The notes below the pieces were generated by a model. That model saw only the letters and a program-made list of their open reading frames with translations. It did no database searches and was not told where the DNA came from. This document shows positions 56,351 to 64,000 of a stretch of DNA of 64,000 nucleotides, one piece after another. The position numbers were made by a program, and so were the translations under genes. Location: the NCBI RefSeq assembly GCF_900112005.1, contig NZ_FOKK01000002.1, positions 62,001 through 126,000 of the forward strand, read 5' to 3'. The DNA comes from Algoriphagus aquimarinus. Its GTDB lineage: Bacteria; Bacteroidota; Bacteroidia; Cytophagales; Cyclobacteriaceae. The number at the start of each line of letters is the position of its first letter. Positions within the stretch are counted from its first letter, which is position 1.

Positions 56351-56380
56351 AAAAAAACCTCCAGAATTGGAGATTTTTTT
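56351..56380. terminator. Bidirectional terminator after the dehydratase gene
   Basis: The stem CTCCA (56359-56363) with TGGAG (56368-56372) and a 4-base loop is extended by a run of seven A on the left and seven T on the right after one mismatch. It lies between convergent genes (dehydratase and transposase). Confidence 0.75.
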
Positions 56381-56386
56381 ATTGCA

Positions 56387-56848
56387 TTACCTTAACTCCT
56401 TAAAAATATAGGCTTCACTGTAATCGATATCAAAGGCTTTAAGCAAGTCTCGATATTCCGTTAAGAAATCTTTCTTAGCATGATGAGCCTCTTGATTTTC
56501 TATGTAAGAAATAACTTTAGAAAGTTGACTTCTAGAATGCGAGAAGGCGCCATACCCATCTTGCCAAGCAAAAGGAAATGGACAGAAGCCTTCGTTTTTA
56601 ATCCATTTTGTTGATTCGGACTTTACGTTTCTGACGATTGATGAGATAGATTGATCAGGATTGAGTCCTATAAATATGTGAATATGATCAGGCATACTAT
56701 TAATTTGGATCATCTTGTGTTTGTTATTTTGAAAAATTCCAGTAAGGTATTTATGGAGTCTTTCATTCCAGTTTTTTTGTATCGATGCATTTCGGAATTT
56801 GACCGCAAAAACAAGATGCACATAGAGTTGGGTGTAGGTATTAGCCAT
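56387..56848 (-). CDS. REP-associated tyrosine transposase (IS200/Y1 family)
   Basis: A 153-residue Y1 transposase. The HUH motif is His55-Ile-His57 in SMPDHIHIFIGL, and the catalytic Tyr is Tyr115 in KVISYIENQEAHHAKK. The segment WQDGYGAFSHSRSQ is typical of the family. The gene is intact, full length and directly followed (on the plus strand to the right) by a 600-bp array of palindromes instead of the two simple ends of an IS200 element. This is the arrangement of RAYTs, domesticated relatives that nick and move REP sequences. It interrupts an otherwise coherent sugar-acid gene group. Confidence 0.88.
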   Translation of the reverse strand: MANTYTQLYVHLVFAVKFRNASIQKNWNERLHKYLTGIFQNNKHKMIQINSMPDHIHIFIGLNPDQSISSIVRNVKSESTKWIKNEGFCPFPFAWQDGYGAFSHSRSQLSKVISYIENQEAHHAKKDFLTEYRDLLKAFDIDYSEAYIFKELR

Positions 56849-56936
56849 AGAAAGTATGTTTAGATTTTACATAAGCATATCAATTTAATCTTAAACCTGA
56901 TGAATTGAAATACACGTTGAAACGTTGTTCACGATG

Positions 56937-57001
56937 CACCCTTACAGGGTGTATCCCATCTCATATCGCACTTTCTACAGACGAGTCGTCCCGATTGGGA
57001 C
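56937..57001. repeat. REP-like array, partial unit 0
   Basis: Two hairpins: CACCC-TTACA-GGGTG (56937-56951) and GTCCC-GATT-GGGAC (56988-57001). The second is preceded by CTACAGACGAGT (56975-56986). This corresponds to the right half of the complete units at 57119 and 57366 with a different first stem. Confidence 0.7.
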
Positions 57002-57118
57002 GAGTTCCATTTCTAGCTACTGTTTGAACTAGACATCATTTCTGCCAAGCTCTGCTTATTTCGATTTCACATAAAAATCTCCCTGTAACACTCACACCCT
57101 TCAATTCCATCCATCAAT

Positions 57119-57270
57119 TGCTCCAGCGGAGCAACTCGTCTGTAGCAAGCACGCCGATTAGATTTATCATTCCATAGGAATGAATCGTGAATAGTCTAAT
57201 GCACCATGCATCCCTACAGGATGCGAACTAATAGATCATCTTTCTACAGACCAGACGGTCCCGATGGGAC
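57119..57270. repeat. REP-like composite unit 1
   Basis: In order: TGCTCC-AGC-GGAGCA (57119-57133), ACTCGTCTGTAG (57134-57145), TCATTCC-ATA-GGAATGA (57167-57183), GCATCC-CTACA-GGATGC (57208-57224), CTACAGACCAGACG (57244-57257) and GTCCC-GAT-GGGAC (57258-57270). The outer hairpins with their ACTCGTCTGTAG / CTACAGACcAGA flanks are in inverted orientation, so the unit looks like a bacterial interspersed mosaic element: two inverted REPs around a core with two further hairpins. Confidence 0.8.
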
Positions 57271-57365
57271 GTGATCAGTTTCAAGCCTCCTCATTCAATT
57301 TTGATCTTCATCGGATTATTTCAATTCCATTCATTTACTGGTTTACCCATAATACTGCCGCTAAT

Positions 57366-57521
57366 TGCTCCAGCGGAGCAACTCGTCTGTAAAAAGCACG
57401 CCGATTAGATTTATCATTCCATAGGAATGAATCGTGAATAATCCTCACATCACTATGCATCCCTACAGGATGCGAAAGGCAATCTGATCATTTTTCTACA
57501 GACCAGACGTCCCGATTGGAC
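57366..57521. repeat. REP-like composite unit 2
   Basis: A near-copy of unit 1, spaced 247 bases from it: TGCTCC-AGC-GGAGCA (57366-57380), ACTCGTCTGTA (57381-57391), TCATTCC-ATA-GGAATGA (57414-57430), GCATCC-CTACA-GGATGC (57457-57473), CTACAGACCAGACG and GTCC-CGATT-GGAC (57509-57521). The hairpins and flanks are conserved while the linking sequence between units differs, which points to selection or mobilisation of the unit itself. Confidence 0.8.
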
Positions 57522-57640
57522 GAGGCCTATTTGAGAATGACCTGAAAAAACTTTTTACATCTTTCAACCTAATTCAATCTCAAATTCCACCTCACTTATT
57601 TCATTTATTTATACATTAATGAAAATAAAAAATCACACCC

Positions 57641-58402
57641 TTGAAACTTCAAAAAACCGCCATCATCACAGGAGCAGGACAAGGAATTGGATTGGCAATC
57701 GCTGAGAAACTCGCTGCGCAAAGTGTCAATCTAATTCTTAATGACCTTGAAGAAAGCCTTGTCACAGAAGCATGCAAGCGGATCAGCCATGTTCATGGCG
57801 TTTCCGCACTTGCTATACCTGGAGATTCAAGTTCTGAGGAAGTTATAGACGAGCTGATAGAAACGGCTATATCTAATTTCGGCACAGTAGATATTGTAGT
57901 TGCGAACTCAGGCATTACTCTTTTCGGCGCTTTTCTAGAATACTCCAGAGCCGACTTCCTGGAAGTGACCCGTGTCAATCAAGCTGGGACATTTTTCTTA
58001 GCCCAAGCAGCTTCCAGAGTGATGAAAGATCAACCAAACGGAGGCGCTTTGCTTTTCACTTCCTCAGTTACTGCGCACCAAAGTCATGAAAACCTTGCTG
58101 CCTATGCTATGAGCAAAGCAGCACTAGAAATGCTAGCCAAAAACTTGGTTCTGGAACTTGCCCCTTACAAGATCAGAGTAAACACTATCGCTCCAGGAGC
58201 TACGGTGACAAATAGAACAGTGATGGACCCAGACTACGAAGCTACTTGGTCGAAAATCACTCCTCTGGGAAGACCTGCAGCAGTTCAGGATATTGCAAAT
58301 GCTGCTGCATTTTTGGTTTCCGACGAAGCCAAACATATTACCGGACAAACGTTGATTATCGATGGGGGCTGGACCAGCGTAAGCCCTTCACCTTATGCCT
58401 GA
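57641..58402 (+). CDS. SDR family oxidoreductase
   Basis: A 253-residue classical short-chain dehydrogenase. The NAD(P)-binding motif is ITGAGQGIGLAIAEKL (about 9-24), NSG is ANSGITLF, the catalytic Ser-Tyr-Lys are in TSSVTAHQSHENLAAYAMSKAALE, and the C-terminal motif is LVSDEAKHITGQTLIIDGGW. The only start that gives the proper N terminus is TTG 57641 (KLQKTAIITG); the nearby ATG at 57619 is in another frame and an in-frame stop lies upstream. Relatives oxidise sugars such as L-fucose or L-arabinose, which would fit the arabonate-type dehydratase 1.3 kb upstream. The end overlaps the next gene by 8 bases. Confidence 0.88.
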   Translation: MKLQKTAIITGAGQGIGLAIAEKLAAQSVNLILNDLEESLVTEACKRISHVHGVSALAIPGDSSSEEVIDELIETAISNFGTVDIVVANSGITLFGAFLEYSRADFLEVTRVNQAGTFFLAQAASRVMKDQPNGGALLFTSSVTAHQSHENLAAYAMSKAALEMLAKNLVLELAPYKIRVNTIAPGATVTNRTVMDPDYEATWSKITPLGRPAAVQDIANAAAFLVSDEAKHITGQTLIIDGGWTSVSPSPYA

Positions 58403-59069
58403 AAATCATCAAATCGTTCGCTCTGACCTGAAACTGTACAAACAGGCACCCGCTCCATGGGAATTGCAGGGGGAGGGAATACTTGTGATTTATAAATTCT
58501 CAAAGAATTGGGTGCAAGCTCACGGGAATTTACCAGAACATCTAAAAGGAGAATTCAAAGGAGGACTTGGTTACCTCATGCTGGTAAATTACCATACCTC
58601 TCCCGTTGGGCCTTATAAAGAGCTACTTTTCATACCAGGGAAATTTACCCGCTACAACAAGCAGACCATTACCAAAATCTACGTGAGCACGGAAGTAAGC
58701 ACCCAAAATGGACATGCTAACTGGGGAATCCCCAAAGAAACCTTACCTATATCATGGGATAAAAGTGAGGATAAAGAATCCATTCAGGTAACAGATGGAG
58801 ATAAAATCGTTTTCGCCTGTGACGTAAAAGCAGGAGGCATTTCATTTCCAATCTCAACCAGCTTATTACCCATTGATCTACATCAGTTGTGGGATGGGGT
58901 AGATTATTTCACCAAACCCTCAGGCAATGGATGGGGCAAACTGGCTAGCGTAAAAAACTTAAAAATTGATTCCGCTTATTTCCCTGACTTAAGTTCTCAA
59001 AAACCCCTCTTCGCAGTTAAAATAGAGCCTTTTAGGATCAACTTTCCAGAAGCAGAATATGCTTTATAA
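58395..59069 (+). CDS. Acetoacetate-decarboxylase-like protein
   Basis: A 224-residue protein of the acetoacetate decarboxylase fold. YLMLVNYHTSPVGPYKELLFIPG matches the conserved Tyr-x-x-Tyr-Glu-Leu core, and NGHANWGIPKETLPISW carries the family Lys (Lys114) at the position of the Schiff-base lysine. Family members include decarboxylases but also aldolase-dehydratases on other keto acids. It overlaps the SDR gene by 8 bases, so the two are coexpressed; a role on a sugar-derived keto acid is plausible but unproven. Confidence 0.75.
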   Translation: MPENHQIVRSDLKLYKQAPAPWELQGEGILVIYKFSKNWVQAHGNLPEHLKGEFKGGLGYLMLVNYHTSPVGPYKELLFIPGKFTRYNKQTITKIYVSTEVSTQNGHANWGIPKETLPISWDKSEDKESIQVTDGDKIVFACDVKAGGISFPISTSLLPIDLHQLWDGVDYFTKPSGNGWGKLASVKNLKIDSAYFPDLSSQKPLFAVKIEPFRINFPEAEYAL

Positions 59070-59292
59070 GTTTGTTATTTTGGTAAAAAAAGTGCAATTA
59101 ATCCCACTTCCAGCATAGGGACAATGAGCAGAATTTGCCTAGATATAGATCAAAACTAGAAAGAGAGTATAGTAAGGCTGAATCGATGTATAAGGAACTT
59201 TAATCAAACTATTAAAGGCCCTGTAATATAAAAAATGGTTGAAAAAATAATCTGAATCCTAAGTCTGTTAACTTTATAAAAAACCAAAAGCC

Positions 59293-59940
59293 ATGAAAAA
59301 TTTAACTTTTATACTATTCGTTGTCTGCGCTTTGCAGGCTTGCCAACCTAAAGAAACCATGCCAGACACCTTGCCTATGAAGGTAGCGATGGCTTACGGG
59401 TATGATAAATTTGACGAAGTCAATTCCATCGCTTACACTTGGAATGTACAGCGCGACTCTGTAAATGTGATGACGAGAGATTGGAAATGGAACATAAAGG
59501 ATCGTACCGTTTACTATGCTACTCCAGACACTAGCTATACTTACAGTTTGGACATGCCTACAGACTCACTTCCTCCAGCTGACAAAGGTTTTATTAATGA
59601 TAAATATTGGATGATGTTCCCATTCCAACTGGCTTGGGACAGCGGCTATGAGTATGAGACGGAAGAAAATGTTGCGACTCCTATCGCAGGCACCAACTCC
59701 ACTAAACTGACAATACTATATAATGCAGCAGATGGCTACACTCCTGGCGATGCATATGATCTGTATTTGGATGAAAGTAACATGATTCTTGAATGGGTAT
59801 TCCGAAGAGGAAATGGTCCAGAAGGCAGACCTACTACCTGGGAAAATGTAGAGCAATTTGGCCCAATCAAATTGGCCACCACTCACGCTAATCAAGCTGG
59901 TCAGAGGCTTATTTGGTTCTCCAATATTTCTGTGAACTAA
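59293..59940 (+). CDS. Hypothetical lipoprotein
   Basis: A 215-residue lipoprotein with Cys17 (CALQAC). The mature part is a beta-rich region with KVAMAYGYDKFDEVNSIAYTWNVQRDS, WKWNIKDRTVYYA, the central FQLAWDSGYEYE, and the C-terminal GPIKLATTHANQAGQRLIWFSNISVN. This pattern resembles Bacteroidota lipoproteins of unknown function that look like LolA/DUF-type lipid-binding beta-sheets, but I cannot place it in a named family. It is monocistronic, with a terminator right after it. Confidence 0.75.
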   Translation: MKNLTFILFVVCALQACQPKETMPDTLPMKVAMAYGYDKFDEVNSIAYTWNVQRDSVNVMTRDWKWNIKDRTVYYATPDTSYTYSLDMPTDSLPPADKGFINDKYWMMFPFQLAWDSGYEYETEENVATPIAGTNSTKLTILYNAADGYTPGDAYDLYLDESNMILEWVFRRGNGPEGRPTTWENVEQFGPIKLATTHANQAGQRLIWFSNISVN

Positions 59941-59963
59941 TAGATTTTAATCCTATAATAACT

Positions 59964-59994
59964 AGCCGTTTGCCTCAAGCAAGCGGCTTTTTTT
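59964..59994 (+). terminator. Terminator after the 59.3-kb lipoprotein
   Basis: A 10-bp stem with one G-T pair, AGCCGTTTGC (59964-59973) with GCAAGCGGCT (59979-59988), a 5-base loop and a T-run. It starts 23 bases after the stop codon. Confidence 0.85.
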
Positions 59995-60046
59995 GTTGCT
60001 TTTCACTATCTTGAAACACAACGAACCCAATCAAACCTATTCTAAA

Positions 60047-60928
60047 ATGAAGTCAACCAGAAGAACTTTCATCAAAAAATCCAGCCTCCTAATAGGGACT
60101 GGACTGATAGGCAATCCATTTATAGCGTACCCATCTTCCTCTAAAAATTACACTGTAGGCGAAATCATGGACTTATTCATCGCCCAGGTTCCTAATGCGC
60201 CTTTTCCAAAAACAGTAGACACACTAAAAACTGGTTCTAAAGATCAAACGGTGACAGGAATTGTGACAAGTATGTTTGCAACCTTAACGGTGATCCGAAA
60301 AGCCATTGAACTGAAAGCCAACTTCATCATTGCCCATGAACCTACATTTTATAGCCATTTGGACGAAACTGAATGGCTCGAAAATGATAAAGTTTACCAA
60401 TTCAAGCGGAAGCTTCTTGATGAGCACGGAATCGCAGTCTGGCGAAATCACGATTATGTGCACAGCCTAGCGATCGATGGAGTTCAGGCAGGCGTAGTGA
60501 AGGAATTAGGTTGGGAGAGCTATTACAAGCAAAATGCGGTCTTGAACCTTCCAGAAACTACCCTCGGCGATCTGATCACACATATAAAAACAAAGATGAA
60601 TGTACCAGCCCTTCGCTATGTAGGTGATCTTTCTCAAAAGACTAGCAAAATCCTCCTGATGCCAGGAGCGGCTGGTGGAAGAAGGCAGATGGAAATGATC
60701 ATGAAGGAAAAACCAGACGTGCTAATCTGCGGTGAAAGCCCAGAATGGGAAACTCCCGAATACGTGCGGAATGCAAATGAAATGGGCGAAAAGCTAGGCC
60801 TTATAGTGATAGGTCACTCGGCAAGTGAGGAAGGCGGATCTGAATATATGGCTGAATGGATTAAGGAAAATGTATCAGGAATGCCGGTATTTCATCTACC
60901 ATCAGGGAATTCTCTCTCTGTAAAGTGA
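60047..60928 (+). CDS. NIF3-like dinuclear metal-centre protein with Tat signal
   Basis: A 293-residue protein. ATG 60047 gives MKSTRRTFIKKSSLLIGTGL, a twin-arginine signal (RRTFIKK) followed by a hydrophobic stretch; an earlier TTG would not add a better start. The rest is a NIF3/Nif3-like fold: GIVTSMFATLTVIRKAIELKANFIIAHEPTFYSH (metal His-Glu), AVWRNHDYVHS and VIGHSASEEGGSEYMAEWI with the C-terminal His/Glu metal ligands. NIF3 proteins are usually cytosolic GTP-cyclohydrolase-like hexamers of unclear role. Export of a folded, metal-loaded form through Tat is the unusual point. Monocistronic. Confidence 0.82.
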   Translation: MKSTRRTFIKKSSLLIGTGLIGNPFIAYPSSSKNYTVGEIMDLFIAQVPNAPFPKTVDTLKTGSKDQTVTGIVTSMFATLTVIRKAIELKANFIIAHEPTFYSHLDETEWLENDKVYQFKRKLLDEHGIAVWRNHDYVHSLAIDGVQAGVVKELGWESYYKQNAVLNLPETTLGDLITHIKTKMNVPALRYVGDLSQKTSKILLMPGAAGGRRQMEMIMKEKPDVLICGESPEWETPEYVRNANEMGEKLGLIVIGHSASEEGGSEYMAEWIKENVSGMPVFHLPSGNSLSVK

Positions 60929-61029
60929 TCTATTTTATGCCTTAATTTTCTGTAAAATCTTAAAAATCCCTTCAGAAAATCATCTTTTACCGCCTTTCAA
61001 AAACCAGTAACAAAAAGTTTCATTTATAC

Positions 61030-61037
61030 TATATTTG
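61030..61037 (+). promoter_or_regulatory. Possible -7 element for the two-component pair
   Basis: TATATTTG matches TAnnTTTG exactly, 45 bases upstream of the response-regulator start. No TTTG lies 19-21 bases upstream, so only half the consensus is met. Confidence 0.35.
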
Positions 61038-61081
61038 AATATAGAGCAGCTAAAACCCCAAACTATACTACCCAAAAAACA

Positions 61082-61528
61082 ATGAAAGTAGGACCCATAA
61101 AACTCTTGTTGGCTGACGATGATGTAGATGATCGATTCTTTTTTAGAGATTCCCTTTCAAAATTATCTATTGAAACTAACCTGACTACCGTCACAAACGG
61201 TGTAGAGTTAATGAACCTACTTTTGACATCCAAAGCCGATTTACCGGATGTAATATTTTTAGATCTTAACATGCCGATGAAGTCAGGTTTCGAATGCCTT
61301 TCAGAAATCATGGCCCATGACAAATTCCGAAATTTACCTATCATTATTTACTCTACCTCCATGGAGGAACCAGTGGTAAACTCTCTCTATGAGCAAGGAG
61401 CATTTCACTATATCCGCAAGCCAGGAGAATATTCTAAATTAAAAGATGTGATTTTCAAAGGACTATGTTCATTAGCTAATAAAGCCGCAAAACCTACTAA
61501 GGACAATTTTGTAATCCAATCGCAGTAA
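61082..61528 (+). CDS. Single-domain response regulator
   Basis: A 148-residue receiver-only protein. Acidic pocket Asp12-Asp13-Asp14, phosphoacceptor Asp61 in VIFLDLNMPMKSG, Thr/Ser in IIYSTSMEEP and the conserved Lys in YIRKPGEYSKL are all present. There is no output domain, so it passes phosphate or acts by binding partners, as in Rcp1-type regulators next to PAS kinases. The kinase gene starts 8 bases later, so they are a cognate pair. Confidence 0.93.
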   Translation: MKVGPIKLLLADDDVDDRFFFRDSLSKLSIETNLTTVTNGVELMNLLLTSKADLPDVIFLDLNMPMKSGFECLSEIMAHDKFRNLPIIIYSTSMEEPVVNSLYEQGAFHYIRKPGEYSKLKDVIFKGLCSLANKAAKPTKDNFVIQSQ

Positions 61529-61536
61529 GAAACGCT

Positions 61537-63966
61537 ATGAAAGATTTACGTTCAACATCTCCCGGACTCCCTATTGGCGGCGGTGAAATGGGTCAATTGA
61601 TTCGGGAAAAAGATTGGAATAATACACCTTTGGGAGATCCCGCAAAATGGCCTCAAAGCTTGAGAACCACACTGAACATTTTGCTCGCATCCAAATTCCC
61701 AAAATTCCTTTGGTGGGGCCCTGAATTAACTTGTTTTTACAACGATTCCTACAGACCGAGTTTAGGCGTAGATGGAAAGCACCCTACAATTTTGGGCATG
61801 TCGGGTGAAGTAGCTTGGCCTGAGATATGGCACATTATCAAGCCATTGATGGATAAGGTTCTGGAAAATGGAGAATCGCTCTGGTTTGAAGATCTTCTTG
61901 TACCTATTTATCGCAATGGAAAAATTGAAGATGTGTATTGGACGTTCAGCTACAGTCCAGCCCGAGATGACGACGACAACATCGCAGGAGTATTAGTCAC
62001 CTGTGCAGAAACTACTCAAGAAGTACTTTTAAAAAGAAAACTAGAAAGAAGCGAGCGAAAGCTGAGACTCATCATTCAGCAAGCCCCTGCTTCAATTGCA
62101 ACTTTTAAAGGGCCAAACTATGTAACCGATATAGCGAATGCAAATGCATTGCAGCTCTGGGGAAGAGAAGCAGCCGACGTATTGAAAAAACCAATACTTG
62201 AAGCTATCCCTGAACTAGCCAAACAGGGAATTAAGGAACTTTTAGACGATGTATATAAAACGGGCAATCGATTTGCAGCTTCTGAACTACCGGTAAAGCT
62301 CTATCGCGATGGCAAACTTGAAACCGTCTACATCAACTTTAGCTATGAAGCCCTTTACAATACTGAGGGCATAATAGATGGGATCATAGGCATAGGACAC
62401 GATGTCACGGACCAAGTGATGGCTCACAAAAAAATCGAAGCAAATGAGGAGAAGCTCACCATGGTCATTGATGCTTCAGAGCTCGGCACCTATGAATTCA
62501 ACATCAAAACCAAGAAATTGGATGGTTCGAAAAAACTCCATGAGATTTTCGGATTATCTATCAATGAAGATATCGACCACACACACTTTGTAAGCTCTAT
62601 TCATCCTAAAGACCTGGAGATTAGGAAAGCTGCTTTTGAAAGATCCTATGAAAATGGAATCTTAGAGTACACGAGTAGATTAATTCTACCTGATACTAGT
62701 TTCCGTTGGATAGAAGTGAAAGGCAAGGTACACTTTGACGAGGAAAACAACCCTCACAAAGTTCTTGGCACTGTTCGAGACATTACTTCAGACACCTTAA
62801 ATAGGCAAAAACTAGAAGAAAGCGAGCAGAAATTCAGACTATTGGCAGATTCTCTTCCTCAACATATATGGACCGCAGATCCTGAAGGAAATCTTAATTA
62901 TTTCAACAAATCTGTTTTTGAATTCTCAGGATTTAGCCCTGAAAGACTACATCAAGAAGGATGGCTTGCTATCGTCCATCCTGATGACAAGGAAGGTAAT
63001 ATCAACGCTTGGATCAGCTCTATTTCCACCGGAAAAGATTTCTTATTTGAGCATAGGTTTAGAAAATATGACGGCACCTACAGATGGCAACTAAGCCGTG
63101 CTAAGCCACAGCTCAACGAAGACGGAGAAATCCAGATGTGGGTAGGTTCTAGTACTGACATTCATGATCAGAAGGAGTTCACCAATGAACTGGAGCGCCT
63201 AGTGGTAGAGCGAACGAATGAACTGGCTCAACACGTGAAAGACCTAGCAAATATGAATAAGGAACTTCAATCTTTTGCTTATATCTCCAGCCATGATTTA
63301 CAGGAGCCGCTGCGAAAAATTCAGACTTTTTCTACTCTGCTTTTAGAAAATGAATACGAGAACCTCACAGATGATGGCAAGGAGCATTTTAAAAGAATGC
63401 AAAATGCTGCGAAGCGTATGCAGACACTTATTGCTGACCTCCTCTCCTACTCCCGAACTTCTATAGCTGAGCGTAAATTCGAACCAACTGATCTAAATAA
63501 ATTAATTACAGAGGTGAAAATGGATTTGAAGGAAGAGCTAGCCTTCCATCAAGCAGTAATTAATACAGACGAGCTCTGCATAATCAATATTATTCCTTTT
63601 CAATTTCGACAGTTATTGCAAAATCTAATCAGCAATTCTCTGAAGTTCTCTGTCAAAGACAGGGAGCCACATATCAGTATCAGCAGCGAAAAAGGCCTTG
63701 GAAGGGATTTCGATTTAGAAAGACTATCTCCAAGTATAAACTATTGCCATATTCGTATTTCTGATAATGGAATCGGTTTTGAGTCTATCTATAGTGAAAG
63801 GATTTTTGAATTATTCCAAAGACTTCACGGTAAGGATCAATTTCAGGGCACAGGAATAGGTTTGGCTATCGTAAAAAAAATCGTGGACAATCACAACGGA
63901 TATATCACAGCTCAAGGCACACCTAACCAAGGCGCTACCTTTGATATTTATTTGCCAGAAAATTAA
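61537..63966 (+). CDS. Multi-PAS sensor histidine kinase
   Basis: An 809-residue soluble kinase without membrane segments. An N-terminal PAS-like domain (about 45-155) is followed by three PAS/PAC units (about 175-290, 305-415, 430-540; the last two with the PAS_3 pattern FSPERLHQEGWLAIVHPDDK and RFRKYDGTYRWQL). A coiled coil (about 545-580) precedes the dimerisation box SSHDLQEPLRKIQTF with His586. The ATPase domain shows N box LISNSLKFS, G1 DNGIGFE and G2 GTGIGLAIVKK. It should sense a cytoplasmic cue and phosphorylate the receiver encoded just upstream. The stop is 34 bases before the window edge. Confidence 0.93.
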   Translation: MKDLRSTSPGLPIGGGEMGQLIREKDWNNTPLGDPAKWPQSLRTTLNILLASKFPKFLWWGPELTCFYNDSYRPSLGVDGKHPTILGMSGEVAWPEIWHIIKPLMDKVLENGESLWFEDLLVPIYRNGKIEDVYWTFSYSPARDDDDNIAGVLVTCAETTQEVLLKRKLERSERKLRLIIQQAPASIATFKGPNYVTDIANANALQLWGREAADVLKKPILEAIPELAKQGIKELLDDVYKTGNRFAASELPVKLYRDGKLETVYINFSYEALYNTEGIIDGIIGIGHDVTDQVMAHKKIEANEEKLTMVIDASELGTYEFNIKTKKLDGSKKLHEIFGLSINEDIDHTHFVSSIHPKDLEIRKAAFERSYENGILEYTSRLILPDTSFRWIEVKGKVHFDEENNPHKVLGTVRDITSDTLNRQKLEESEQKFRLLADSLPQHIWTADPEGNLNYFNKSVFEFSGFSPERLHQEGWLAIVHPDDKEGNINAWISSISTGKDFLFEHRFRKYDGTYRWQLSRAKPQLNEDGEIQMWVGSSTDIHDQKEFTNELERLVVERTNELAQHVKDLANMNKELQSFAYISSHDLQEPLRKIQTFSTLLLENEYENLTDDGKEHFKRMQNAAKRMQTLIADLLSYSRTSIAERKFEPTDLNKLITEVKMDLKEELAFHQAVINTDELCIINIIPFQFRQLLQNLISNSLKFSVKDREPHISISSEKGLGRDFDLERLSPSINYCHIRISDNGIGFESIYSERIFELFQRLHGKDQFQGTGIGLAIVKKIVDNHNGYITAQGTPNQGATFDIYLPEN

Positions 63967-64000
63967 CTAGTCCAACAGTTGAATAAAAGCCTTTTCCGGC

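Noticed and set aside
56849..57640. CRISPR array
   Set aside because: There are only two to three units, about 155 bp each, made of internal palindromes; no regular short spacers and no cas genes nearby. A RAYT gene explains them better.
59070..59292. Small gene or RNA in the gap before the 59.3-kb lipoprotein
   Set aside because: AT-rich, with stops in all frames and no stable hairpin or promoter consensus.

Overview
The window comes from a member of the Bacteroidota, most likely order Cytophagales, family Cyclobacteriaceae (Algoriphagus-like). The evidence is a SusC/SusD pair, DUF5686, DUF4290 and DUF3467 proteins, many lipoproteins, a 62-residue SecE, a Tyr-Gly-Thr-tuf-Trp-secE tRNA/gene order, and three promoters of the Bacteroidota form TTTG-N19/20-TAnnTTTG. 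The genus is an inference from gene content, not a database match.

Region 1 (1-15.3 kb, all minus strand) is core information processing. Reading 5' to 3' on the minus strand: tRNA-Tyr, tRNA-Gly, tRNA-Thr, tuf; then tRNA-Trp, secE, nusG, rplK, rplA, rplJ, rplL, rpoB, rpoC; then a DUF3467 gene; then rpsL, rpsG and the start of fusA, which runs off the left edge. Promoters precede the tRNA-Tyr, tRNA-Trp and rpsL units. Hairpins follow tuf, rplL and rpoC.

Region 2 (15.4-22.8 kb): an M1 peptidase lipoprotein (-), then a biotin carrier protein, pyrH and frr (+), then a large DUF5686 outer-membrane protein (-).

Region 3 (23.2-36.7 kb, plus strand) is a nutrient-acquisition-like locus: SusC and SusD behind a LacI-type operator, a small lipoprotein, two ~1,090-residue FG-GAP/ASPIC-UnbV lipoproteins and a vanadium-haloperoxidase/PAP2-like lipoprotein. 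No glycoside hydrolase is present, so the substrate is unknown.

Region 4 (36.8-42.4 kb) carries trehalose metabolism: a fused OtsA-OtsB, a cell-wall amidase and a GH15 enzyme.

Region 5 (42.4-45.8 kb) is the most accessory part. A RelE/ParE-type toxin-antitoxin pair lies between two decayed copies of the same gene tail. Next to it is a three-gene cassette (exported six-cysteine peptide, six-bladed beta-propeller lipoprotein, thioredoxin-like lipoprotein) lying between nadD and a diverged duplicate of the nadD 3' end. This is my best candidate for an undescribed system.

Region 6 (45.8-54.4 kb): an ECF sigma factor and its anti-sigma factor lead an operon with gmk and nadD. Divergent from it are two tandem LpxL-like acyltransferases, then pcrA/uvrD, a DUF4290 gene and murA, whose catalytic Cys is replaced by Asp.

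Region 7 (54.6-64 kb): an arabonate-type dehydratase, a REP-associated tyrosine transposase with its own 600-bp array of palindromes, an SDR and an acetoacetate-decarboxylase-like protein, a small lipoprotein, a Tat-exported NIF3-like protein, and a response regulator with a multi-PAS histidine kinase.
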